A program made the position numbers and the translations under genes. Of a DNA stretch of 5,328 bases, positions 1-5,268 are shown one piece after another. The DNA comes from Deltaproteobacteria bacterium CG07_land_8_20_14_0_80_60_11 (GTDB lineage Bacteria > Desulfobacterota > Desulfobaccia > Desulfobaccales > 0-14-0-80-60-11), in the NCBI GenBank assembly GCA_002779455.1, contig PEWM01000017.1, forward strand, positions 2,745-8,072, read 5' to 3'. Numbering within the stretch: the stretch's first letter is position 1; each line of letters begins with the position of its first letter. The notes under the pieces are model-generated. The model had not been told where the DNA came from. It was given only the letters and a program-made list of their open reading frames with translations, and did not search any database.

Positions 1-576
1 CCCACTACGGTGCCGGCCCCCCGCCATCTCATCATCGCCCCCTATCCCAACCAGTACGAGAGCGACTGGCTGCTCCGGGACGGCACCCCGGTGCTGTTGC
101 GGCCCATGAAACCCGAAGACGAACCCCTGGTGTCCGACTTTCTCGGCAAATGTTCGGAAGAAACCATTTATTTCCGCTACTTCAAACTGATCAAGAAGTG
201 GACCCATGAAATGCTCATCCGCTTCACCCAGAACGATTACGACCGGGAACTGGGCCTGATGGCCATCGGCCTGCCGCCGGGTCCCGAGATCATGATGGGA
301 GTGAGCCGCATGGTAATGGCGGCGGACCGGTCCACCGCCGAATTCGCCGTAATCGTGGCCGACCCCTGGCAGGGCAAAGGTCTGGGCCCCAAGCTGGTGG
401 AACGGATCACCGAGATTGCCCGGGAGCAGGGGGTGAAACTCCTCACCGGCGACGTCCTGGCCCAGAACCAGCCGATGCTGGAGATGGTGAAGCGCCTGGG
501 CTTTGCCCTGCGGAAAGATATCGAGGGCGGGACCTTCCGGGTCGAGATGGCGCTCCAGGAAACCGCCAACGGCTGA
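1..576 (+). CDS. GNAT acetyltransferase domain, C-terminal part of a larger protein (probably acyl-CoA synthetase/Pat-like), 5' end outside window
   Basis: The reading frame is open from the first base to the TGA at 574-576, so this is most likely the end of a longer gene; a stand-alone start at GTG 10 is the alternative. Counting from that GTG, residues ~22-185 form a GNAT N-acetyltransferase domain. The acetyl-CoA pyrophosphate-binding loop is Q121-G-K-G-L-G126, after the strand EFAVIVADPW. The late helix and strand NQPMLEMVKRLGF is the usual GNAT motif B. The leader HLIIAPYPNQYE..W.LRDGTPVLLRP..PEDEPL is typical of the junction between the ATP-grasp region of an NDP-forming acyl-CoA synthetase and its fused GNAT domain. 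Such proteins acetylate lysines (for example on acyl-CoA synthetases) or act as ADP-forming acyl-CoA ligases. The domain call is firm; the fusion is inferred from the open frame and linker. The next gene starts 54 bp downstream. Confidence 0.85.
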   Translation, partial: PTTVPAPRHLIIAPYPNQYESDWLLRDGTPVLLRPMKPEDEPLVSDFLGKCSEETIYFRYFKLIKKWTHEMLIRFTQNDYDRELGLMAIGLPPGPEIMMGVSRMVMAADRSTAEFAVIVADPWQGKGLGPKLVERITEIAREQGVKLLTGDVLAQNQPMLEMVKRLGFALRKDIEGGTFRVEMALQETANG

Positions 577-615
577 TGATCAAAATGCTGCTTAACCCGT
601 GCGAGAACAACAGAC

Positions 616-621
616 AGGGAG
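616..621 (+). promoter_or_regulatory. Ribosome binding site deciding the TTG start of the ferredoxin
   Basis: AGGGAG lies 9 nt upstream of TTG 631. It supports TTG as the start over the in-frame GTG at 643, which would cut off residues next to the first cluster-binding loop. Confidence 0.55.
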
Positions 622-630
622 TATAAAATA

Positions 631-837
631 TTGGCGGACCATGTGCCTTACGTGGCGGAAGATGACTGCATCGCCTGCGGCGCCTGCGAAGAAATCTGCC
701 CCGAGGTCTTTACGGTGAACGACAGCCTGGGGTTCGCCCAGGTCATGAACCCCTCGGGGGCGCCGGCGGCCAAGATCCAGGCGGCGGTGGACGCCTGCCC
801 GGTCAACTGCATCCTTTGGGCCGATGAACCGGAGTAG
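631..837 (+). CDS. Small [4Fe-4S] ferredoxin, 68 residues
   Basis: This is a soluble cytoplasmic low-potential electron carrier. Cysteines are at 13, 16, 19 and 23 (C-x2-C-x2-C-x3-C-P, in DDCIACGACEEICPEVF) and at 56 and 60 (ACPVNCI). In single-cluster ferredoxins such as Desulfovibrio gigas FdII, the first three cysteines plus the distal CP cysteine (here C56) bind one [4Fe-4S] cluster. Here the second half keeps only CPVNC, with no second C-x2-C-x2-C loop, so one cluster is expected. C23 normally has a disulfide partner in FdII; by my alignment that position is K48 here, while C60 is an extra cysteine inside the CP-xx-C motif. The length matches the family (about 55-80 residues). The start is TTG 631 with AGGGAG 9 nt upstream. 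The gene lies 54 bp after the GNAT gene and may be co-transcribed with it. Its physiological partner is unknown. Confidence 0.93.
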   Translation: MADHVPYVAEDDCIACGACEEICPEVFTVNDSLGFAQVMNPSGAPAAKIQAAVDACPVNCILWADEPE

Positions 838-838
838 G

Positions 839-854
839 CCGGGATTAATTCCGG
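839..854. terminator. Short palindrome just after the ferredoxin stop, possible weak terminator
   Basis: CCGGGATTAATTCCGG is a near-perfect 16-bp palindrome (one G-T pair) starting one base after the stop codon. Folding can extend into the flanking GGCC copies at 837-840 and 855-858 with a small bulge. No T-tract follows, so an intrinsic terminator is doubtful; it could equally be an mRNA 3'-end stabilising hairpin or chance. Confidence 0.2.
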
Positions 855-868
855 GGCCACCCATGAAA

Positions 869-877
869 AGGAGGAGG
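869..877 (+). promoter_or_regulatory. Strong Shine-Dalgarno of the IS3 OrfA remnant
   Basis: AGGAGGAGG lies 9 nt before ATG 887. It is the best ribosome-binding sequence in this part of the window although the gene behind it is broken. The intact translation signal suggests that the 5' end of the insertion sequence gene was preserved when the rest was lost. Confidence 0.6.
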
Positions 878-886
878 ATATTCTTG

Positions 887-1000
887 ATGAAGCGGTCCAG
901 GTTTACCGACCAGCAGATTGCCTTTGCCTTGCAGCAGGCTGAGCAGGGCACGGCCGCAGGCAAAATCACCCTAAAACTATGCTCATCTCCAAGCCGATAA
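887..1000 (+). pseudogene. IS3-family transposase OrfA, N-terminal remnant
   Basis: ATG 887 opens a 37-codon frame that begins MKRSRFTDQQIAFALQQAEQ and ends at TAA 998-1000. The start is characteristic of IS3-family OrfA proteins, whose N-terminal helix-turn-helix typically reads MKRSRF(T/S)xxQIxxALxxAExGTxVxEICRKLGIS. Residues 26-34 (KITLKLCSS) still align loosely with the EICRKLGIS part of the recognition helix; similarity stops there. OrfA proteins normally run about 90-110 residues and are followed by a frameshifted OrfB with a DDE integrase core, and neither is present. An in-frame upstream ATG at 863 also exists, but the Shine-Dalgarno and family comparison favour 887. No terminal inverted repeat or target duplication was found. 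The break point, around 985-1000, abuts the HAD-like remnant, so insertion followed by deletion is the likely history. Confidence 0.75.
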
Positions 1001-1151
1001 TCAGGATATCCGCCCGGCCAGGCAGGTGGGCCTGGTGACCATTTAGCTCCGCAACGACGCCATGTCTGCCCCGTTGCCGTCTGACTTTGACCCAGCCTTG
1101 GCCGACTATCAGATCAGCAGCCTAAGTGATTTGGAGGGCCTGCTGTCATGA
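978..1151 (+). pseudogene. C-terminal remnant of a probable HAD-family phosphatase, interrupted by TAG
   Basis: Frame 3 from about 990 reads QADNQDIRPARQVGLVTI, then TAG at 1044-1046, then LRNDAMSAPLPSDFDPALAD and a YQISSLSDLEGLL ending, with TGA at 1149-1151. The pattern (G/A)DN..DIRPAR..GL.TI.LRND, then ADY.I.SL..L..LL, is what HAD-superfamily hydrolases show from motif IV (GDxxxxD) to the C-terminus. Family members commonly have Trp where the TAG sits (TI-W-LRND), so one TGG-to-TAG change would explain the stop. All catalytic parts upstream (motif I DxDxT and motifs II-III) are missing. The stop overlaps the ATG of the nucleotidyltransferase remnant by ATGA, the mark of a former translationally coupled operon. 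The HAD assignment is a family-level judgement from a short stretch; an unrelated short ORF at ATG 1062 (29 codons) is the alternative. Confidence 0.5.
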
Positions 1152-1478
1152 AAGTGGGGATCATTGCCGCCGGTCGGGGCCGCCGTCTGGCTCAGGGGGG
1201 GGATCGCAATTCCTAAGCCCCTGGTTAAGGTAGATGGCCGCACCTTGGTGGGGCGGGCCTTGGAAGAGGCCGCGGCTGCCGGCGCCCAAAGGGGGGCAGT
1301 GATCACTACTCCAGTATTCCCGGAGGTGGCAGAATATATTAAAGGCAATGTTTGGCCCCTGCCGATAGATTTGCTGGTCTGGGACAGCCCCAATTCTCTG
1401 GAGAGCCTGCTCGCGCTCAAACCCTATTTATATACCCCCTTCTTATTGCTGACGGTGGATGCGGCCTCAATCCTCTAA
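1148..1478 (+). pseudogene. MobA/GlmU-like nucleotidyltransferase, frameshifted and 3'-truncated
   Basis: ATG 1148 begins MKVGIIAAGRGRRLAQGG, the nucleotide-binding signature of NTP-transferase-fold enzymes (G-x-G-x-R-L). This frame (frame 2) ends four codons later at TAA 1214. The continuation is in frame 3 from about 1203: IAIPKPLVKVDGRTLVGRAL, then EEAAAAGAQRGAVITTP and LLVWDSPNSLESLLALKP, to LLLTVDA. The signature lysine of PKPL is in this second part. Removing one G from the G8 run at 1195-1202 joins the frames exactly. After TVDA (about 1463) the family resemblance ends, and TAA follows at 1476-1478. About 105 residues remain of an expected 220-250. Intact relatives transfer a nucleotidyl group to a sugar phosphate or other small phosphorylated acceptor, usually in envelope or cofactor pathways. 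No Shine-Dalgarno is evident; the start overlaps the upstream stop. The 3' loss makes it a pseudogene even if the frameshift were a sequencing error. Confidence 0.8.
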
Positions 1479-1914
1479 CCAAGGTTCAACTGATCGGATA
1501 TAAATCCACCGTAAGTTGGGCGCATAATCCAGGTTCATTAAACTCAAGTTCAACAGTCATATTTGTAAAAAGCTGCAATATCAAATGGTTATATGGTCGG
1601 ATTTGTCCTTTGGCACCACATTTTCCCCAAAACCGCCTCCTGACTACGTATTTTCAACTACTTAGCTATGCTATCAGGCCTTTGACTGTAGAAGATGAGT
1701 TTGGGATATCGAGCCGTTCCACCCCGGTTGCGGCAATATTTTCGCCGGGCCTTCTAAAAATATTTACTTCTCTCTCATATCCCCTTATGATGGCGGCGGT
1801 ACCATGTGGACCAGGCCCACCAGGCCAGTACCTTTCAGGAAGGGTTAGCTTTAATCCTGGAAGCAGGCCCTGGGGGACACCGGCCCATGACTTCGAGTTA
1901 CCCAGGTTCCACCC
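1479..1914. other. 436-bp stretch without a recognised gene, AT-rich in its first half
   Basis: The base composition drops in GC from about 1480 to about 1780, in contrast to the flanks. The stretch is open in one + frame (part of 1352-1918) and in one - frame down to a stop at 1666-1668, but neither conceptual protein resembles a family I know. Small repeats are present: AGGTTCA at 1482-1488 and 1531-1537, GTTCAAC at 1484-1490 and 1548-1554, and ACCAGGCC twice within 1810-1826. An imperfect hairpin (GGTAC/GTACC plus TGG/CCA) lies at 1798-1832. It probably contains debris from the event that removed the nucleotidyltransferase 3' half, plus the leader of the cyclase gene. Confidence 0.5.
1682..1710 (+). 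promoter_or_regulatory. Weak sigma70-type promoter candidate upstream of the cyclase
   Basis: TTGACT (1682-1687, five of six matches to TTGACA) is followed after exactly 17 nt by GATATC (1705-1710, three of six to TATAAT). The -10 is poor and the site is about 200 nt before the start codon, so this is only the best candidate seen in the leader. Confidence 0.2.
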
Positions 1915-4161
1915 ATGATACGTCGCCTGGCCGCGTTCGTTAAGTCGCCCATCGCCCGCTGGATCGTCGGCGTCACCCTGCTGATGTGCGCCCTGGTCAT
2001 CTGGCGTCCCACCTTCTGCGAGTTTTTCGAACTCAAGCTCTACGATCTCAAGTTCCGGTTCCGGGGCCCCCTCCCGCCCGGCCAACAGGTCGCCATCGTG
2101 GCCATTGACGACGACAGCCTGAAGGCCGTGGGCCGCTGGCCCTGGTCCCGGGAGGACATGGCCCGAATGCTCACCCGGCTGAAACAGGCCGGTCCCCGGG
2201 TCATCGCCCTGGACATCATCTTTGCCGAAAAGGAACAAACGGCATCGTACCAGGCCCTCAAGAATCTGAGCGATAACCTGGCCCGGCGGGGGGGCTCGCC
2301 GGAGATCCTCAAACTCCTGGAGGTGGAGAAAAAGCGGGCCGACGTGGACCGTCTTTTGGCCAAGGTCCTCGGGCAGGGTTCCCCCGTCATCCTCGGGTTC
2401 TTTTTCCGGAGCTTGGGCGGCAAGGCCGGCGGGGTTGAGGCGGAAAAGCTCATGGGGGCTCCTTTCCTCCAAGCCTCCACCTATAACGTGGTGCGGCTCC
2501 TGGACACCAAACCTTCCCAGGTCCACCTGGTCGGCGCCGCCGGGATCGAACGCAATCTCCCGGAGATCACCCAGGCCGCCGCCGGCGACGGCTATTTCAA
2601 CATGATTCCCGATCCCGACGGCGCCGTGCGCTGGTTTCCCATGACCGTCATGTATGGCGGGGAGTTTTTTGCCCCCATGTCCCTGGTGACCCTGTCCCAC
2701 GCCGAGGAACAGGCCCCCATGGCCATCACCCTGTCCCGGTGGGGGGTGGATGAGATTCGCCTCGGGCGGCGGTCGGTGCCCGTGGACCGTTATGGCCGCA
2801 TGCTCATCAATTACCTCGGCCCCGAGGCCCTCATCCCCACCTATTCCGCCGCCGCGGTCATGAACGGCACCCTGCCGGCCGGGGCCCTGAAGGACAAGAT
2901 CGTCATCGTGGGGGCCACCGCGGTGGGCATCTATGACCTGCGGGTGACGCCTTTCTCCGGGACCTGCCCCGGGGTGGAGGTGCAGGCCACCATCATGGAC
3001 AACCTGCTCCGCGGCAATTTCATCCGCACCCCCCCCTTCGGCCTGGTTATCATGCTGCTGGTCCTGGTGGCCCTGGGAGTCATGCTGGGCCTGACGCTGC
3101 CCCGGTTATCCGCCGCCTGGGCCTTTATCTTCACCCTCATCATCATCGAAGCCTATGTTGGCCTTAACTATTTTCTGTTCACCCGTCAGGGTCTGCAGCT
3201 GGAACTGTTCTATCCCCTGGGCCTCATTGTCCTGGTCTACCTGGGGGTCACCATGCAGCGGTTCCTGGCGGAGGAGCGGGAGCGGGAGCGCATCCGCAAG
3301 ACCTTTGAATCTTACGTGGCCCCCGCCGTCGTCCAGGAGATGCTGAAGCACCCCGAGCAGTTGCGCCTGGGAGGGGAGCGCCGGGAGATCTCTGTCCTGT
3401 TCACCGACATCCGGGGCTTCACCACGATGTCGGAAAATCTGGACCCCGAGGCCCTGGTAAAACTCCTCCACGACTTCCTCAATCCCATGAGTAACATCAT
3501 CATCAACCAGGGGGGGACCATCGACAAGTACATGGGCGACGCCATCATGGCCCTCTTCGGGGCCCCGCTCATCCAGCTGGACCATCCCCGCCTGGCTTGC
3601 CGGGCCGCCCTGGAGATGGTGGCCAGCCTGGAGGCCCTGAACCGGACCTGGGCCGAGCAGGGCCGCCCGCCCCTGAAGGTCGGGGTGGGGGTCAACACCG
3701 GCCCGGTGGCCGTGGGCAACATGGGCTCCGACCGGCTCTTCGACTACACCGCCATCGGCGACAACGTCAATCTGGCCTCCCGCCTGGAGGGGCTCAACAA
3801 ATACTACGGCACCAGCATCCTCATCAGCGACGCCACCGCCAAATCCCTGGTCAACGGCTTCATCCTCCGGGACATGGACCTGGTAAGGGTCAAAGGCAAG
3901 GCCCAGGGGGTCCGCATCCATGAGTTGCTGGGAGAAGGCGAGCCGGACCCGGACCTGGCCCGCTTCCTGGAGTTATACCACCAGGCCCTGGCCCTCTACC
4001 GGGAGAAGCGCTTCGCCGAGAGCGTGGACGCCTTTACCGGGACCCTAAAAGTGCGCCCCGGCGACGACGCCTGCCGGCGCTACCTCACCCTGGCCCAGAA
4101 GCACCACGAGACCCCCCCCGCCGACGACTGGGAAGCTGTAACGGTCATGGATGGGAAGTAG
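1915..4161 (+). CDS. CHASE2-domain class III adenylate cyclase with C-terminal TPR-like tail, 748 residues
   Basis: This membrane-bound sensor should convert ATP to cAMP and pyrophosphate. Domains in order: one N-terminal membrane helix (~16-30), a periplasmic CHASE2 sensor (~38-370, with VAIVAIDDDSLKAVGRWPW and ALDIIFAEKE), three membrane helices (~375-393, 399-420, 431-448), a charged linker (451-475), the class III cyclase (~488-672), and a TPR-like helical pair (~681-730). The catalytic set looks complete: metal-binding D498 (FTDIRGF) and D542 (YMGDAIMA), base-selecting K538 and T612 (DYTAIGD), transition-state N619 and R623 (VNLASR), and K660 in VKGK. K plus T is the CyaB1-like adenylate pattern; guanylate cyclases have Glu at the Lys position. 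ATG 1915 is chosen because an in-frame stop lies at 1888-1890 and the membrane helix follows at once. No Shine-Dalgarno precedes it. The ligand is unknown. Confidence 0.93.
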   Translation: MIRRLAAFVKSPIARWIVGVTLLMCALVIWRPTFCEFFELKLYDLKFRFRGPLPPGQQVAIVAIDDDSLKAVGRWPWSREDMARMLTRLKQAGPRVIALDIIFAEKEQTASYQALKNLSDNLARRGGSPEILKLLEVEKKRADVDRLLAKVLGQGSPVILGFFFRSLGGKAGGVEAEKLMGAPFLQASTYNVVRLLDTKPSQVHLVGAAGIERNLPEITQAAAGDGYFNMIPDPDGAVRWFPMTVMYGGEFFAPMSLVTLSHAEEQAPMAITLSRWGVDEIRLGRRSVPVDRYGRMLINYLGPEALIPTYSAAAVMNGTLPAGALKDKIVIVGATAVGIYDLRVTPFSGTCPGVEVQATIMDNLLRGNFIRTPPFGLVIMLLVLVALGVMLGLTLPRLSAAWAFIFTLIIIEAYVGLNYFLFTRQGLQLELFYPLGLIVLVYLGVTMQRFLAEERERERIRKTFESYVAPAVVQEMLKHPEQLRLGGERREISVLFTDIRGFTTMSENLDPEALVKLLHDFLNPMSNIIINQGGTIDKYMGDAIMALFGAPLIQLDHPRLACRAALEMVASLEALNRTWAEQGRPPLKVGVGVNTGPVAVGNMGSDRLFDYTAIGDNVNLASRLEGLNKYYGTSILISDATAKSLVNGFILRDMDLVRVKGKAQGVRIHELLGEGEPDPDLARFLELYHQALALYREKRFAESVDAFTGTLKVRPGDDACRRYLTLAQKHHETPPADDWEAVTVMDGK

Positions 4162-4292
4162 GGTGTTGGATCAGGGGCCGTAGGCTATGACATAAAAAAT
4201 AGAGACAGTAAATTTACAAAATAATTATATTACAAAAATCACTCGCTGCAAGTTGACTGCTATGTTCAGAAACTTATCAATCGCCTCAAAAC
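4162..4292. other. AT-rich spacer between the cyclase and the SUMF1-like gene
   Basis: This spacer contrasts sharply with the GC-rich genes on both sides. It holds a perfect 10-bp palindrome GTAAATTTAC (4208-4217) and the direct repeat TTACAAAA at 4214-4221 and 4230-4237 (16-bp period). No hairpin with a T-tract follows the cyclase, so no intrinsic terminator is evident. The AT-rich tract would suit an upstream promoter element. Confidence 0.45.
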
Positions 4293-4302
4293 TTGCTATA
4301 TA
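4274..4302 (+). promoter_or_regulatory. Candidate sigma70-type promoter of the SUMF1-like gene
   Basis: TTATCA (4274-4279, four of six) and TATATA (4297-4302, five of six) are separated by 17 nt. A second option is TTGACT (4253-4258) with TATCAA (4275-4280), 16 nt apart. The first option would start transcription near 4309, downstream of both ATG 4302 and TTG 4293, and would force a later start codon; the second is compatible with them. Confidence 0.3.
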
Positions 4303-5156
4303 TGCTCCATATAAAGGGTTTTGAAAAACTGCCTCGAGATCGTCGCGGCAAAACTAACCGGCGACCACCGCCATGCCTGTTCCTTTTGCTTTGCTGGCTG
4401 TTGCTGCCCATCTGGTCCGCCCTGGCCCAGGAAACCCTGGAGGCCCAGTCCATCCGTTTCCGGCTGATCCCCGGGGGGTGGTACTTCGTGGGGTCGCCGT
4501 CCAACGAGACGGGGCGGTATGCCGACGAAGCCCCATCCCACAAGGTCAACCTCAAGCCCTTTTATATCAGCGTCACCGAAATCACCAACGCCCAGTACGG
4601 CCGGTTTCTCAAGGCCACGGGGCATGATAAACCCCTATACTGGAAGGACAAAAACCTCAATGGTCCCAACCAGCCGGTGGTGGGGGTCACCTGGCACGAC
4701 GCCGTGGCCTTCTGCCGGTGGTTGACCAAAGTTACCGGGGCGCCCCATGAACTCCCCAGCGAAAGCCGGTGGGAGGCCGCGGCCCGAGGGGGCCTGGTGG
4801 GCCAAACCTACCCCTGGGGGGACCAGGCCCCGGATGCCGGCGGCGTCTTTCGGGCCAATTTCCGCACGTCTCTCCCCGGAGCCACGGGGTTTTTCTTCAC
4901 CGCGCCAGTGGGCAGCTTTGCCGCCAATGGCTTCGGCCTCTTCGATATGGCTGGCAACGTCTCCGAGTGGTGCCAGGACCGCTACGTGCCCCTGACCACC
5001 GGCGGCCCGTTCAAGCCCGGGGTCTTACGCCTCCTCAAGGGCGGCTCCTGGCTCTCCGGGCCCCGGGACCTGCGCCCCGCCGCCCGCCAGTCCGCCCCGC
5101 CCCAATATGCCGACGGCTATATCGGCTTCCGGGTGGTGCGTCTGTCCCAACCCTGA
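4293..5156 (+). CDS. Exported SUMF1/FGE-fold protein, probably without formylglycine-generating activity
   Basis: The precursor is up to 287 residues. A basic stretch (DRRGKTNRR) and hydrophobic core (~28-41) lead to an ALA|QE signal-peptidase I site after residue 45, so the mature protein should be periplasmic. Residues ~55-285 carry the SUMF1 (FGE-sulfatase, C-type-lectin-like) landmarks: IPGGWYFVGS, YISVTEITNAQYGRFL, PVVGVTWHDAVAFCRWL, LPSESRWEAAARGG, YPWGD, GFGLFDMAGNVSEWCQDRY, LKGGSW and GFRVVR. True FGE has a catalytic cysteine pair between GGSW and GFR; here that segment (GPRDLRPAARQSAPPQYADG) has none. The only mature cysteines are C141 and C227. A sulfatase-modifying role is therefore unlikely, and binding or another SUMF1-family activity is open. 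The in-frame stop at 4254-4256 limits the start. TTG 4293 and ATG 4302 are both possible, neither has a Shine-Dalgarno, and the promoter candidate overlaps them. Confidence 0.88.
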   Translation: MLYMLHIKGFEKLPRDRRGKTNRRPPPCLFLLLCWLLLPIWSALAQETLEAQSIRFRLIPGGWYFVGSPSNETGRYADEAPSHKVNLKPFYISVTEITNAQYGRFLKATGHDKPLYWKDKNLNGPNQPVVGVTWHDAVAFCRWLTKVTGAPHELPSESRWEAAARGGLVGQTYPWGDQAPDAGGVFRANFRTSLPGATGFFFTAPVGSFAANGFGLFDMAGNVSEWCQDRYVPLTTGGPFKPGVLRLLKGGSWLSGPRDLRPAARQSAPPQYADGYIGFRVVRLSQP

Positions 5157-5187
5157 CCCCATTTTTTTCCTCGCCTGACCCCATTTT
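5152..5187. repeat. Two direct copies of CCTGACCCCATTTT
   Basis: Copies lie at 5152-5165 and 5174-5187 (22-bp period). The first copy contains the TGA stop of the SUMF1-like gene. Read on the - strand the unit is AAAATGGGGTCAGG. The run of seven T at 5162-5168 has no GC stem before it, so it is not a standard terminator. Confidence 0.7.
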
Positions 5188-5203
5188 ATCTTGCCATGAT
5201 CAT

Positions 5204-5233
5204 GTATAGATGATAGTGTGTCTATAACTATAC
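5204..5233 (+). promoter_or_regulatory. Dyad-containing promoter/operator candidate ahead of the probable CooS gene
   Basis: Two overlapping inverted repeats occur here: GTATAG (5204-5209) with CTATAC (5228-5233), and TATAGA (5205-5210) with TCTATA (5221-5226). TATAAC at 5223-5228 matches five of six bases of a -10 box, but no good -35 sits 17 nt upstream, which fits an activator-dependent promoter. The perfect palindrome CATGATCATG (5196-5205) lies just upstream. The known CooA half-site consensus (TGTCG/CGACA) is not seen. Confidence 0.35.
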
Positions 5234-5254
5234 AGTTCACTAATGGATGAGGTT

Positions 5255-5261
5255 AAGGAGG
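5255..5261 (+). promoter_or_regulatory. Strong Shine-Dalgarno of the last gene
   Basis: AAGGAGG lies 7 nt before ATG 5269, a near-ideal site, fixing the start of the 3' partial gene. Confidence 0.85.
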
Positions 5262-5268
5262 CATAAAT

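Noticed and set aside
592..969. 125-codon - strand frame across the ferredoxin
   Set aside because: It is antisense to the clear ferredoxin and the IS3 remnant, with no recognisable product.
1798..1832. Hairpin GGTAC/GTACC as a riboswitch or operator
   Set aside because: It is interrupted by bulges, matches no riboswitch consensus I know, and is short enough to be chance.
1352..1918. 188-codon + frame ending in an ATGA overlap with the cyclase start
   Set aside because: It begins inside the nucleotidyltransferase remnant in another frame, has no ribosome-binding site and resembles no family. The overlap with ATG 1915 looks coincidental.
1666..2700. Long open frame on the - strand (344 codons) opposite the cyclase start
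   Set aside because: It lies opposite a well-supported cyclase, its product is low-complexity and Gly/His/Asp-rich as expected of an antisense GC-rich frame, and it has no domain I recognise.
3106..3921. Open - strand frame of 271 codons opposite the cyclase catalytic domain
   Set aside because: It is a shadow of the GC-rich coding strand; the + strand frame carries all cyclase motifs.
4373..4627. ATG 4373 frame within the SUMF1-like gene
   Set aside because: The ATG is out of frame with the signal peptide and SUMF1 motifs, and the product is Pro/Arg-rich shadow coding.
5160..5170. T-run as an intrinsic terminator of the SUMF1-like gene
   Set aside because: No stable GC-rich stem directly precedes the T-run.
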